Shown here one piece after another: positions 39,773 through 49,474 of a stretch of DNA of 62,931 nt. The notes beneath the pieces were generated by a model. That model searched no databases. It was not told the DNA's origin and saw nothing but the letters and a program-made list of their open reading frames with translations. The DNA lies in IMG/VR virus record IMGVR_UViG_3300017782_000013, positions 1 through 62,931 of that record; one strand, 5' to 3'. Every line of letters starts with the position of its first letter. Within the stretch, counting starts at the first letter, position 1. This DNA comes from a virus. The position numbers and the translations under genes were made by a program.

Positions 39773-40411
39773 ATGGCTTTAAAAGGAACACCCATAAATA
39801 TAAGTCCAACAAAACAAACATTGTTGGAAGTACCAGCTACGTTAGAAGCATCATTACACTCTCTCATATTATCTAATTCAACAGATACCGATAGAAGTGT
39901 AACGCTTTCTTATTTTAATTCTTCTGCTTCTTCAGAGTCTACATTTTTAACTACGACAGTTTCGGGTAATTCAACTTTTACTTTACCAAAACCTGTCAAC
40001 ATGGAAGCAGGGGATAAGATAGAAGCATCAGCCAACGGCACTGGTATCGTTGCTCTTGTATCTAGTTTTCAAAATAGTGCTACACCGATTGCTCAGGGAT
40101 TTAGTCCATTGGGTTCGTTTACAGCAGCTACCTCGTATGCCGTTAATGATGTAGTTTCTTTTACTGATGGGAATAGTTATTTATCAAGAACAAGTAGCAA
40201 CTTAGCTAATACTCCTAGTTCATCGCCAAGTAGTTGGCAAGTTTTAGCCCAAAAAGGAAACACAGGGGCGATAGCTTCTATAACAGCAGGGGCAGGTTTA
40301 ACTGGCGGTACTATAAACACTAACTCGGCTACTGGTACTTTTGCAGTAGACACAACCTCAATTTCAACCAAAGCAAGTGCATTAGTATTTGCAATGGTAT
40401 TCGCTAAATAG
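39773..40411 (+). CDS. Tail-fibre/carbohydrate-binding-like protein (212 aa)
   Basis: ATG 39773 has GGAGG 5 bases upstream; the frame also contains a TTG at 39761. The middle segment (GSFTAATSYAVNDVVSFTDG, then NSYLSRTSSNLANTPSSSPS and SWQVLAQKG) resembles CBM5/12-type carbohydrate-binding modules, and a Gly-rich tail follows. A receptor- or polysaccharide-binding role is inferred. Confidence 0.65.
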   Translation: MALKGTPINISPTKQTLLEVPATLEASLHSLILSNSTDTDRSVTLSYFNSSASSESTFLTTTVSGNSTFTLPKPVNMEAGDKIEASANGTGIVALVSSFQNSATPIAQGFSPLGSFTAATSYAVNDVVSFTDGNSYLSRTSSNLANTPSSSPSSWQVLAQKGNTGAIASITAGAGLTGGTINTNSATGTFAVDTTSISTKASALVFAMVFAK

Positions 40412-40420
40412 GAGTAAGAG

Positions 40421-40774
40421 ATGGCAAACCCAAATATAGTAAATACTACTGAGATTCAAGGAAAAACTCAGACATTTGCTTTAGACGTAGCAGAGGCAAC
40501 TTTATTAACTGCATCCGCTAATACTGTTTATAAAATAAATGTAATTCAAGTAGCAAACGTAGATGGAGTAAGTGCAGCGGATGTAACTATTAAGTATCAT
40601 GATGGCACAAACAACAGACCTATAGTTTCTACTTTAAGCGTACCTGCTGATGCGGCAGTTGTAGTCACCGATAAAAACACTGGGTTTTATTTAGAAGAAA
40701 ATGATTCTATAAAAGCTAGTGCTGGAGCTTCTGCTGATTTAACTTGTATGATTTCTTATGAACGCATACTTTAA
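40421..40774 (+). CDS. Small structural protein (117 aa)
   Basis: AGGAGTAAGAG precedes the ATG. An Ala/Val-rich beta protein (TANTVYKINVIQVANVDGVS; LSVPADAAVVVTDKNTGFYL; DSIKASAGASADLTCMISYE), similar in feel to the protein at 52643. Function unknown. Confidence 0.65.
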   Translation: MANPNIVNTTEIQGKTQTFALDVAEATLLTASANTVYKINVIQVANVDGVSAADVTIKYHDGTNNRPIVSTLSVPADAAVVVTDKNTGFYLEENDSIKASAGASADLTCMISYERIL

Positions 40775-40785
40775 GGAGATTTTAA

Positions 40786-41832
40786 GTGAGGTATATAGGC
40801 GGAGTTTTATCTTCTGTTGAACCTGAAGTAACTAGTTCTAACGCTAGTGGTGTTTTTACTTTAAACGACTACGCTCAAAAACTCTCAGCATCTAATCTTC
40901 CTGTTCCACAATTAGGCATCCAATTTATTATGGTTGGAGGAGGCGGTGCAGGTTCGCCTGGTAACGGGTCACGAGGGGGTGGCGGAGGTGCTGGAGGCGT
41001 ATTAGAATCCCTAGATTTTTCTTTTAAAATAAATAGAGGTGTTAATTACACTATTCAAATAGGTGCAGGTGGTGGTGTTACGGAATTTGTTAGTGGTACA
41101 AATGGAACAAACACAGAGGCTTTTGGTTTATCAGCTTTAGGAGGTGGTCGAGGAGCAATATCACAATATAATGTTTTTGCTGGTAGTGGTGGCTCTGGAG
41201 GTGGAACTAGTCATTACCAATTAAGAGGTGGTTTTTCTATACAAGAAGCTCCAAACGGAGTTGGTAACGTAAATGCTTTTGGTAATCATGGTGGTGGTTT
41301 TGCTGGTAGACCTAATGTTTCACCTGCTAATTCTGTACCTGGAGGTGGCGGCGGAGCTGGAGAACAAGGCAATACAGACGGAATATACCAAGGCGGTGAT
41401 GGTAAGTCTAATACTGTTTTTAAAAAAGCAGACGGTACCACTTTTTACGGAGAAGACGGTATATATGCAGGAGGAGGAGGTGGAGCTTTTGAAGCTACTA
41501 CGGCAGCTCCAACAAGCGGTATAGGCGGACTTGGTGGAGGAGGAGATACTAGTTATAAACTAAACATGGGGTTTGGAACTGCTGGTAATACAGGAGTTAT
41601 TTTTGATTATCACGTTAATGGATTACCAAATACTGGTGGTGGCGGAGGTGGAGATTTTCACCATAATAGCGTTAATTATAATCCTCCTGGTAACGGTGGT
41701 TCTGGAATACTTATTGTGAGATACCCAGACAACTTCCCTGCGGCTGTGGTAACAGGTTCACCCGAAATAGTTAACGCAAACGGTCATAGGCAATATGCTT
41801 TTTTAGCATCTGGAACATTTAAGGTAGACTAA
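40786..41832 (+). CDS. Glycine-rich tail/fibre protein, GTG start (348 aa)
   Basis: GTG start after AAGGAGATTT. The body is built of glycine blocks (GGGGAGSPGNGSRGGGGGAG; IQIGAGGGVTEFVSG) as in phage and plant glycine-rich proteins, ending in a beta strand (HRQYAFLASGTFKVD). Glycine-rich tips serve as receptor-binding loops in T-even long fibre adhesins, so an adhesin role is possible. Confidence 0.75.
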   Translation: MRYIGGVLSSVEPEVTSSNASGVFTLNDYAQKLSASNLPVPQLGIQFIMVGGGGAGSPGNGSRGGGGGAGGVLESLDFSFKINRGVNYTIQIGAGGGVTEFVSGTNGTNTEAFGLSALGGGRGAISQYNVFAGSGGSGGGTSHYQLRGGFSIQEAPNGVGNVNAFGNHGGGFAGRPNVSPANSVPGGGGGAGEQGNTDGIYQGGDGKSNTVFKKADGTTFYGEDGIYAGGGGGAFEATTAAPTSGIGGLGGGGDTSYKLNMGFGTAGNTGVIFDYHVNGLPNTGGGGGGDFHHNSVNYNPPGNGGSGILIVRYPDNFPAAVVTGSPEIVNANGHRQYAFLASGTFKVD

Positions 41833-42206
41833 TGGCACATTTTGTTAGATTAGATAAAAATAATATAGTGGTAGAAACTATTGTTGTTTCTAACTCTGTA
41901 ATTCTCGATAAGAATGGACAGGAGAACGAACAGTTGGGAATACAATGGTTAAAAAATTTTAGAGGTGGTCAAGGGACTTGGAGAAAAACCTCTTATAGTG
42001 GTAAAGAAAGAGAGAAGTTTGCGGGTATTGGATATAAATACGACACCATAAACGATATATATACACCACCTAAACCTTTTGATTCTTTTGTCTGGGATAA
42101 AACAATTAAGAATTGGAAACCGCCTGTAGCTTTAGGGAAAGATTTAAAACCCGAAGAGTATGAGTGGGATGAGTTTAATAAAACTTGGAAAAAAATAAAG
42201 GAATAA
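41832..42206 (+). CDS. Tail-associated hypothetical protein (124 aa)
   Basis: Trp-containing C-terminal part (FDSFVWDKTIKNWKPPVALG, then EEYEWDEFNKTWKKI) and start MAHFVRLDKNNIVVETIVVS. This shape is common in fibre gene clusters of cyanophages and other marine phages. It overlaps the previous gene by one base. Confidence 0.68.
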   Translation: MAHFVRLDKNNIVVETIVVSNSVILDKNGQENEQLGIQWLKNFRGGQGTWRKTSYSGKEREKFAGIGYKYDTINDIYTPPKPFDSFVWDKTIKNWKPPVALGKDLKPEEYEWDEFNKTWKKIKE

Positions 42207-42208
42207 CA

Positions 42209-45200
42209 ATGGGATTTAAAGGCAACATAATTAAAGCAAAAAGAACCTTACCTACTAAAGAGAAAGCCTCTGGAGTTTGGAAGGTAGAAGATGTTGCTGA
42301 AGCAAATCAAAGAGGTGAGTGGCCTGGTAAAGTTAAGAGAGACCCACATAGGGCTAATACCACTTTTATGATAAAAGCAGAAAATACAGATGGTGGAAAC
42401 AACGACAATTTAAGTGGAGATGCTTTTTTAAATGTATCTGACCACAATGCGGGAACTGGATATTTAGAAAACCAAGGCCCATCAGCAAAAGACACCTACA
42501 CTTTTAGATATTTTAATCAAGGTTTAAGACAAGCTAATAATATAGCTTCTCACGAAAACCCATTTGAAAAAGATGGATACTATTCATGGCATTTTTTCAA
42601 CGAAAATTTTAGGTCAATGATAGTTCCAAACATAGATAAAGGTTTTTGCCAAGGCGACCACTATGATTTTCATTGGGGCAGTGCAGAAGGCACACTTGAG
42701 ATGTTCATAAGACCAAATGAAACAGGTGAAATTGAAAACACTATTCAAAGTGCTATATGTGGGGCATTTACTAATAACTATGCACAAGTAAACGCAGAGC
42801 AATCTGGTTGGGCGTTATGGGAAGATAACAACAACGCACCTAGAAGAATAAGTTTTGCTTTAAAAGAACATAATACTAATGTTCTTACTCCATTTTTAAC
42901 TTCTGCCGTGCCGCATAGAGGAAGAGGTTGGGTACACGTTGCTCTAACTCGTGATAATCGTGAAACTGATTCAAGATATAGATTATTTATAAATGGTATG
43001 TTAGCCGCAACAAATACGATAGCGAAAAATACCAATTGGGGTGGTTATGAAGCAAACTACGCAATGTCTATTGGAGATTCATTATTAAATCAAAACTCTT
43101 ATTACTACAAAGGTTACATATCTAATATAAGAATATGTAAATCAGTACCTTCTGATTATGTAACATCTGCTTCTGTAGTAGGCACACATTGTTTTGACCC
43201 TCCTATGGACAGATTAACACCAGATTCTCAAGGTGCTAGTTCTTGTTCTTATTTAGGTTTGCAAAGTGCCTTGGCAAAAAACAATGCTAGTGGTTTTACT
43301 ATAGGTTACGAGTATAAAGATGGTGAAAGAGTAACTGCTTCACCTACTCATGAAATATCTAATTGGCAACCTCTTCAAGACGGAATAGGTCATCCTTGGA
43401 CAGGAACATATAATAACGCTACAAAAAACCCAGTTGCAGACCATGCTAACTATGGTGCGGAATGTAGAAACATTAGTCCATTTCATGGCGGTAATAAAAC
43501 ATTTACGTTTCAGTTAGGAAGTGCAACAGGTGTAGCTAACGGAACAGGGTTTTGTATTGAATCTGAGTTTGGTTCTGTAGGAACTGCGTTTGTTAGCGAA
43601 ACAATAACTATGTACGAAGGCTTTAAATATTCGTTTGACCAACAACACGCAACCAACTTTGGAAACCAAATAAAATTTTCTATAACAGAAGATGGAACTC
43701 ACGGAGGTGGTGTTGAATTTACTGATTTTGTTTCAGCAGAAGGGACTGCTGGTCAGTCTGCTTCATTTACTTCTATAACTATACCTAGTGGATTTACAAC
43801 TAACATAGCACCAAGATTATTTTATTACTCTGTAGGTGCTGCTAATCGTGGTGGAAAAATACAAATAAGTCCTAGATACATACCTAAATCAGAAAGTCAT
43901 AATTATGGTTCACAATTTTTTCCTTACCATGAAGAAGGTGGAAGTTTTTATCAGTTTGGTTCTGGTATGGATTCAGGTCTGTATGATACAGAAGTTACCA
44001 AAGCATTTATGTTTTCTGCTAGAGAAGCCTTTTGTTTTGAAGGGTGGTGGAAATTTGAAAGAAATACTGGCGTAGGTATAAGAGCCACAATGGGGTTTTT
44101 TGGTGCATATAACGTAACGAACCCTAACAGTCATCAATTTGTTTTTCGTATGCACGAGCTTACTGGTAATCCAAATGTAGCTATAATGGCTGGCGATACT
44201 GCTAATTACAGGTTTAATCAAGATTTATGGGTAAGTAATAATTTACAACATACTGCCCCTATAACTTTGGGAGGGTGGAATCACATTGCCGTTTGTAGAA
44301 CAAAACCACCAGTAAATACAAGTGCTGCGGTTTATGGAATATTTATAAATGGTAAAAATGTTAATTCTACTCAGGCTACAGTACAGGCAAACGGAAATAA
44401 CTTTATGCATGCCACTTACAATAAACATGGTTTTGCTTTTGGCACACCAAATAATAACGCAGTACCAGGAGCAGGTGGTTTACCTCCTCGTCTTGCAAGA
44501 AGAGGCAGATTTCCTAATTCAGATGGAAATGCGTTTATGAATAATGTTCACGTTTCTAACTTTAGATATGTAAGAGGACATTCTGTTTATAATGTATCGG
44601 CTGACCAAATATATTTACCATCTTCTCCGTTTACTACTTATCAAGGTCTTAACTCTGCTATGGCAACAACGCAGACTACGGCAGATGGAACTTCTACAGT
44701 TGTGCTTACTTTCCAGAACAAAAATGAAACAAGACAACGAGGTCTTTTAGATAAATCGCCTCAACAAAGAAGAGTAAGAACACATCCTGGAAATGCAAAT
44801 TTGCAATGTGGTACAGGTAGGTTTACTCCGTTTATAAAACCATTTGGGTATTGGTCTGGTTACTTCAGACAAAACTCTTATTTAGATATTACAAAAGAAT
44901 CTACCAGCACGGTGTTTAACGGAACAAATGCAGATGATACGTTTACATTAGAAGCATTTATTATGAACACTGCTCCTTCTATTTCTACAAGCGGTACTGA
45001 TGACCAATTCAATTATATATTTGTAAAAGGTCTAGGAACTAATATTGGTAAAGGTTTAGGAGTTACGACAGATGGTAAGTTAAGATTTATATACTATGAT
45101 GACACTTCAACGCAACACGTTATTGTAGAGTCTGCGGCTGGAAAAATAAAGTTTGGGCCTTGGTATCACGTTGCTGTATCAAACGCATCGGGTTCAGGAA

Positions 45201-47056
45201 ACTTAAAGTTATTTATTGATGGGGTTGAAGTCGCTTCTGGTACATATGGAGCAACTGCTACACAAAACGGTGAAGTTCCTAGAATTGCAATGGGAGATTA
45301 CAACCAAAGAAATTTTCAAGGATTTACAGGTTATATAAGTAATCTGAGAGTTTCTACTTCAACTAGATACACTCAAGGTTTTTCTCCTATTGATAAACCG
45401 TTTTCTGATGATGCGAATACAACATTACTTTGTTTAAATAATTATAGATGGACAGATTCAAGTAGTAATAACGCAATATTTGACTTTCCATATGGTTCAC
45501 CACAAGTAAATCCTTTGAGTCCTTTTGTTCCTCCTGTAGAAACTTATGACCCAGAGATTCATGGGGCTAGTTGGTATTTAAGAAATAACCATGATAGCCA
45601 AACCTTATTTACTCCTAACAACACTAAGTATTGGTATGTAGAAAGACAAGACGTTATGCTAGAGCCTGAAATGGCTGACTACACAATGGAGTGTTGGGTA
45701 TATCACGAAGGTAATAACTATACTACTGATTCAGTAGTAAAAGGCGGAAGACCATTTTTCAATACCAATGGTACTGGTGGTGCTGTTTCTGCTACCTGTT
45801 TAGATGTACCAGAAAACACAGTTCATCCATTTACTTGGAATCATTTGGTTATTCAAAAAGAACAACATAGCCCTGCTACAAGCACCTCTGGTAATCACGG
45901 CACGGTAGCAAGGTTTTCTATGTACTTAAATGGTAATCGAGTATATGAATCTACAACATGGCCTTTACGTCAATATAATGATGATGTTCCTTTAGAGTTT
46001 GCTAGAAATTTAGGTCAAGCTGTTAGTAGAGTAGACCTAATGCACATGGGAACTGGAACAGGAAATAGATGGGCTTGGTGTTTAGATGGAAGCACTTACG
46101 GAGGAATGAGAGGTTATATATTTGATATAAGATACCTTAAAAATAAAAACACATTCCCAGCTTCTAAAGCAACTTATGATGTACCTACTAAACCTACAAA
46201 AGTAGATGTAAACACTCAATTTCATTTAAACGCTTCAGGGTCGGCTTTACCAAATGTTACAGGTACAAGTAATGTAAGAACTGTAGCACAAGCTCAAGCC
46301 GCTAATAATGTTCCAGCAAAATTTGGTAGTGGGTGTATATATTTTACAGATAACGGTTCTGACCATTTATCTACACCATTAGACGTTAATAATTGTATGG
46401 AGCGTTGTTCATTTACTATTGAAGGGTTTGTTAAATATGAACAGTTATATAGAGTTGTTCAAAATGAACCAGATTACAGAGGGGCAATTGTTGGTACAGC
46501 ACAACAACACCAAGGGCTATTCCACATTATAAATCGTGGAGATGCTATGCAAAGCACTAATAATGGTTTAGGTGTAAGGTTAGATATTACCAGTAGTTTT
46601 ATGATGAGCTATAATTATCAAAACGCTACGACCTTTTCTACTGTAGCTGAAAACACTGCTGGACAACCTGAGTTAGCCGCAGGAAATTCTGCTGGACATA
46701 CTTATAACACTATTGTAGCTGAATCAGACTTTGGGCCTCTTGAAGATAGACCAGGACATCACAGAAAAGACCAAACTGACTCAAAAGCACCTTGGTATCA
46801 CTTTGCTTTAGTTCGTGACGCCACGTTGGCTTCTAACAATTTAGTGTTCTATTTTGACGGTAAAAAGAAACTTTTTGCTACGGACTCTAGTAACTACCCT
46901 GTAGATATGCCTTTTCTAAAAATAGGAATACACAATAACGCCGCCCATACTTTAGTAGGGTGGATGGATAACTTTAGAGTTACAAAAGGAATTGCTAGGT
47001 ACGATGTAAGTCAAGATACAATATCTGTTCCGACAGAGGACTTCCCTGAATTTTAA
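42209..47056 (+). CDS. Giant LamG/concanavalin-like repeat protein (1615 aa)
   Basis: ATG 42209 has AAAGGA 7 bases upstream. About five LamG (concanavalin A-like) modules can be traced by their W-x-H-x-A and F-I/F-x-G signatures: WVHVALTRDN...LFINGM, WNHIAVCRTK...IFINGK, WYHVAVSNAS...LFIDGV, WNHLVIQKEQ...MYLNGN and WYHFALVRDA...FYFDGK. Each is followed by a YISNIRI/NFRVT-type strand. LamG modules bind glycans, so this is a likely receptor-binding or surface tail protein. It is the second-largest gene in the genome. Confidence 0.85.
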   Translation: MGFKGNIIKAKRTLPTKEKASGVWKVEDVAEANQRGEWPGKVKRDPHRANTTFMIKAENTDGGNNDNLSGDAFLNVSDHNAGTGYLENQGPSAKDTYTFRYFNQGLRQANNIASHENPFEKDGYYSWHFFNENFRSMIVPNIDKGFCQGDHYDFHWGSAEGTLEMFIRPNETGEIENTIQSAICGAFTNNYAQVNAEQSGWALWEDNNNAPRRISFALKEHNTNVLTPFLTSAVPHRGRGWVHVALTRDNRETDSRYRLFINGMLAATNTIAKNTNWGGYEANYAMSIGDSLLNQNSYYYKGYISNIRICKSVPSDYVTSASVVGTHCFDPPMDRLTPDSQGASSCSYLGLQSALAKNNASGFTIGYEYKDGERVTASPTHEISNWQPLQDGIGHPWTGTYNNATKNPVADHANYGAECRNISPFHGGNKTFTFQLGSATGVANGTGFCIESEFGSVGTAFVSETITMYEGFKYSFDQQHATNFGNQIKFSITEDGTHGGGVEFTDFVSAEGTAGQSASFTSITIPSGFTTNIAPRLFYYSVGAANRGGKIQISPRYIPKSESHNYGSQFFPYHEEGGSFYQFGSGMDSGLYDTEVTKAFMFSAREAFCFEGWWKFERNTGVGIRATMGFFGAYNVTNPNSHQFVFRMHELTGNPNVAIMAGDTANYRFNQDLWVSNNLQHTAPITLGGWNHIAVCRTKPPVNTSAAVYGIFINGKNVNSTQATVQANGNNFMHATYNKHGFAFGTPNNNAVPGAGGLPPRLARRGRFPNSDGNAFMNNVHVSNFRYVRGHSVYNVSADQIYLPSSPFTTYQGLNSAMATTQTTADGTSTVVLTFQNKNETRQRGLLDKSPQQRRVRTHPGNANLQCGTGRFTPFIKPFGYWSGYFRQNSYLDITKESTSTVFNGTNADDTFTLEAFIMNTAPSISTSGTDDQFNYIFVKGLGTNIGKGLGVTTDGKLRFIYYDDTSTQHVIVESAAGKIKFGPWYHVAVSNASGSGNLKLFIDGVEVASGTYGATATQNGEVPRIAMGDYNQRNFQGFTGYISNLRVSTSTRYTQGFSPIDKPFSDDANTTLLCLNNYRWTDSSSNNAIFDFPYGSPQVNPLSPFVPPVETYDPEIHGASWYLRNNHDSQTLFTPNNTKYWYVERQDVMLEPEMADYTMECWVYHEGNNYTTDSVVKGGRPFFNTNGTGGAVSATCLDVPENTVHPFTWNHLVIQKEQHSPATSTSGNHGTVARFSMYLNGNRVYESTTWPLRQYNDDVPLEFARNLGQAVSRVDLMHMGTGTGNRWAWCLDGSTYGGMRGYIFDIRYLKNKNTFPASKATYDVPTKPTKVDVNTQFHLNASGSALPNVTGTSNVRTVAQAQAANNVPAKFGSGCIYFTDNGSDHLSTPLDVNNCMERCSFTIEGFVKYEQLYRVVQNEPDYRGAIVGTAQQHQGLFHIINRGDAMQSTNNGLGVRLDITSSFMMSYNYQNATTFSTVAENTAGQPELAAGNSAGHTYNTIVAESDFGPLEDRPGHHRKDQTDSKAPWYHFALVRDATLASNNLVFYFDGKKKLFATDSSNYPVDMPFLKIGIHNNAAHTLVGWMDNFRVTKGIARYDVSQDTISVPTEDFPEF

Positions 47057-47067
47057 TGGAGAATTAA

Positions 47068-47508
47068 ATGTTAATTGCAAAGATAGAAAACGAACAAGTA
47101 TATGAAGTAGGACATTGGTCTAGGTGGTTTGCTGTAGAACCTAGTTCTAGCAGACTGTCCCAAATGAGTTTTAAAAAAGTAAGCGATAGAGCTTATCATG
47201 ACCCTAATACGCAAAAACTTGTTTCCTGTCCGCCTTATATAGATGGAGATTTTGTAGTTACTGTAAAAGTAGAATCTTTATCAACCGAAGAATTAAAATC
47301 TCAAAAAGAAACTGTTTTAGAAGACATACGTTTAGAACGAAATAATAGACTAGCTAATACAGATTGGGAAGTAGTTAGAACATTAGAAAAAGGTTCTGCT
47401 GTAGGTACTGCTATGGTGACTTATAGACAAGCACTACGAGATATACCAAAAGAAATCGGTGATAAAGACCCAAGAACTTGGGATAACTGGCCTAAGTTAG
47501 ATGAGTAA
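47068..47508 (+). CDS. Tail fibre assembly/chaperone-like protein (146 aa)
   Basis: The C-terminal half (EDIRLERNNRLANTDWEVVR, then GTAMVTYRQALRDIPKEIGD) matches the R-x-x-L-x-x-TDW ... YRQALRDIP pattern of phage tail assembly chaperones (pfam16778-like). It follows the giant LamG gene and may assist folding of fibre proteins. Confidence 0.75.
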   Translation: MLIAKIENEQVYEVGHWSRWFAVEPSSSRLSQMSFKKVSDRAYHDPNTQKLVSCPPYIDGDFVVTVKVESLSTEELKSQKETVLEDIRLERNNRLANTDWEVVRTLEKGSAVGTAMVTYRQALRDIPKEIGDKDPRTWDNWPKLDE

Positions 47509-48014
47509 TGATAGACCCGATAACTGCACTTTCAGCAGCGTCTGTCTGCTTTACTACTCTGAAAAAAGCAGTAGCCTTAGGAAAAGACGTTGAAGAAATT
47601 TATGGAACTCTGTCTAAATGGGCAGGGCACATTGAAGATGTAAAAGAGGTAATTTCACAGGAAAAAGCTAAACCAGGAATATTTAAAACATTAACTTATA
47701 AAAAAACAGCAACACAAGAAGTATTTGACACTATTATTGCAGAGGAAAAAATACGTGAACAGGAAAAATATATCAGAGAATTTTTTACCTCAAATTGGAC
47801 AGCAGACTGGGGAGGCATACAAGGATATAGAAAATTCATTGATTTGCGTAGAAAAATTAAAGCAAAGAGAGAATCTGAAATATATAATCAGATGCGAAGA
47901 AGGAAGAATTTTTTATATAACACCAAAATGGGAATTTTTATTGGAGTTTTAGTTTTAGTTTTAATTTATTTGTCTAATTTTTTATGGACAGCAGTGGTGG
48001 AATCAAGTAAATGA
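47508..48014 (+). CDS. Membrane-anchored lysis-region protein (168 aa)
   Basis: Starts on the previous stop (TAATG). A helical N-terminal part is followed by one C-terminal transmembrane segment (about 139-160: KMGIFIGVLVLVLIYLSNFL) and a short tail. Similar proteins precede holin genes in cyanophages. It may be a holin accessory or spanin-like protein. Confidence 0.62.
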   Translation: MIDPITALSAASVCFTTLKKAVALGKDVEEIYGTLSKWAGHIEDVKEVISQEKAKPGIFKTLTYKKTATQEVFDTIIAEEKIREQEKYIREFFTSNWTADWGGIQGYRKFIDLRRKIKAKRESEIYNQMRRRKNFLYNTKMGIFIGVLVLVLIYLSNFLWTAVVESSK

Positions 48015-48202
48015 CAAGTATATTTTTTGTAACATGGATGGCGACTGTTGTTCCAAACCGCCACCAATACTATTGTAAGTTGGAATGGGTGGAGAGAAAA
48101 CTATGTTACTACTGGTGTGCGAATGAAACAAGAGGGTTTAATTGGTTTGAGCCAGAAACTAGAAAAGGTTGTAAAATAAGAAAAAAGTTCTATAAGACAT
48201 AA
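48011..48202 (+). CDS. Small secreted or membrane-associated protein (63 aa)
   Basis: ATGA overlap with the previous gene. A short hydrophobic N-terminus (MTSIFFVTWMATVV) is followed by a Cys/Trp-rich basic part (YYCKLEWVERKLCYYWCANE). It could be a spanin-type or disulphide-rich periplasmic protein in the lysis cassette. Confidence 0.55.
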   Translation: MTSIFFVTWMATVVPNRHQYYCKLEWVERKLCYYWCANETRGFNWFEPETRKGCKIRKKFYKT

Positions 48203-48215
48203 TTGGAGAAAATAA

Positions 48216-48674
48216 ATGTTGCAATTACTAACAGGATTATTACCAGTAGCAGAAAAAGTTTTGGATAGGGTTATTCCTGACCCAACTGCACGTGCTAAAG
48301 CTATGAAAGAACTCAAAGCTATGGAGCAAAAAGGTGAACTTGCAAAACTCGAAGCTGAGTATGCCGATAGAGATTCAGCAAGAAAAAGAGAGACGGCTAT
48401 TGCTACTAGCGAAAATGCTAGTTGGTTAAACAAATGTGTGACTCCAATACTTGCATTAGGCACAGTAACAATGTCTTTTGCTTTATTCTTAGTGATTATA
48501 TTTGCAGATGTAGATGTAAACTCAGGAGCAAAAGATATTTTGGTGTACGTCTTGGGTGCTCTAAACTCAGCTACTACTATGGTGTTGGCATATTATTTTG
48601 GCAGTAGTGTAGGTAGTAAACAAAAATCAAATGAATTAAATGACATATTAGAAAAGAAAGAGCCAAGAGTATGA
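48216..48674 (+). CDS. Holin (3TM type)
   Basis: A 152-residue protein with a charged N-terminal half (KAMKELKAMEQKGELAKLEA) and two or three membrane segments (about 75-97 PILALGTVTMSFALFLVIIF and 106-127 ILVYVLGALNSATTMVLAYY), matching the phage holin_3TM family. The RDSARKRE region is typical. It permeabilises the inner membrane so that the endopeptidase downstream can reach the wall. Confidence 0.82.
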   Translation: MLQLLTGLLPVAEKVLDRVIPDPTARAKAMKELKAMEQKGELAKLEAEYADRDSARKRETAIATSENASWLNKCVTPILALGTVTMSFALFLVIIFADVDVNSGAKDILVYVLGALNSATTMVLAYYFGSSVGSKQKSNELNDILEKKEPRV

Positions 48675-49048
48675 ATTGGGGGAAATATTTTACGCAAAAC
48701 GAGTTTAAATGTAGCCACACACAAAAGTGCGAAATGAACCAAGACTTTATAAATAAGTTAAATGAGTTAAGAAAAGCCTATGGGCGACCAATGAGAATTA
48801 CATCAGGCTTTAGAGATGTTACTCACCCCATAGAAGCTAGAAAGAAAAACGGTGGTGGTGCTCATACCACAGGATGTGCTGCAGATATAGGGGTAGCAAG
48901 AGGAGATGCTTTTGATTTAGTTTCTTTAGCACTTGCTATGAAATTTACTGGAATAGGTATAAATCAAAAAGGTGATGCTAGGTTTATACATTTAGATACT
49001 TTAGAAAACACGAACGGGAGACCCAGACCTACTATTTGGTCTTATTAA
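48671..49048 (+). CDS. Endolysin, M15-type (D-Ala-D-Ala-like) peptidase (125 aa)
   Basis: Zinc ligands typical of M15_3 are visible: ITSGFRDVTHP, GGAHTTGCAADIGV with H65 and D72, and IHLD with H107. It would cleave peptide cross-links of the host cell wall. The start overlaps the holin stop by 4 bases (ATGA), so the two are coupled. No signal peptide, so export depends on the holin. Confidence 0.88.
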   Translation: MNWGKYFTQNEFKCSHTQKCEMNQDFINKLNELRKAYGRPMRITSGFRDVTHPIEARKKNGGGAHTTGCAADIGVARGDAFDLVSLALAMKFTGIGINQKGDARFIHLDTLENTNGRPRPTIWSY

Positions 49049-49050
49049 CT

Positions 49051-49440
49051 ATGTTTTATGGTGGCGTTGCTTTTTCTCAAGATTCATATGCTTCTTTTGG
49101 AGTAGTAGCAGAAGCACCTACTGTTGTTAATGTAACAGGACTTTCCGCAACTGCTGGATTAGGCACAGTTTCCATATCAATAGCTGGTGCAGGTAGCGTT
49201 TCATTTACCGTGGCTGGAGTAGCTGGTACAAGTGCTTTGGGAAATGCAGAAAGTGTGGTAATTACACCAGTAAATGTAACAGGAGTATCAGCAACAGGAG
49301 TTTTAGGAACTGCAATAGTAGAATTTAATGCTTTTGCTTCTGCAACAGGAGTTTTAGGTACTGGGGCTGTTGGAGCACCAGTGGTTTACGGTATAATAGA
49401 CGACAGTCAAACACCAATATGGACGGATATACCAACATAG
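49051..49440 (+). CDS. Repeat-rich beta structural protein (129 aa)
   Basis: ATG 49051 is used; a TTG at 49036 lies in the end of the peptidase gene. A short hydrophobic start (MFYGGVAFS) is followed by Ala/Gly/Val beta repeats of the form GxSATGxLGT (GLSATAGLGTVSI, GVSATGVLGTAIV, ASATGVLGTGAVG). This repeat is common in phage structural proteins. Function unknown. Confidence 0.6.
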   Translation: MFYGGVAFSQDSYASFGVVAEAPTVVNVTGLSATAGLGTVSISIAGAGSVSFTVAGVAGTSALGNAESVVITPVNVTGVSATGVLGTAIVEFNAFASATGVLGTGAVGAPVVYGIIDDSQTPIWTDIPT

Positions 49441-49446
49441 TCGAGA

Positions 49447-49469
49447 CTTACAAAATATATATTAGGAGA
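49447..49469 (+). promoter_or_regulatory. AATATATATTAGGAG leader with shared 17-base sequence
   Basis: CTTACAAAATATATATT (49447-49463) is identical to the minus strand at 14988-14972 and joins to AGGAG before the tail-fibre gene at 49475. Confidence 0.5.
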
Positions 49470-49474
49470 TAAAA

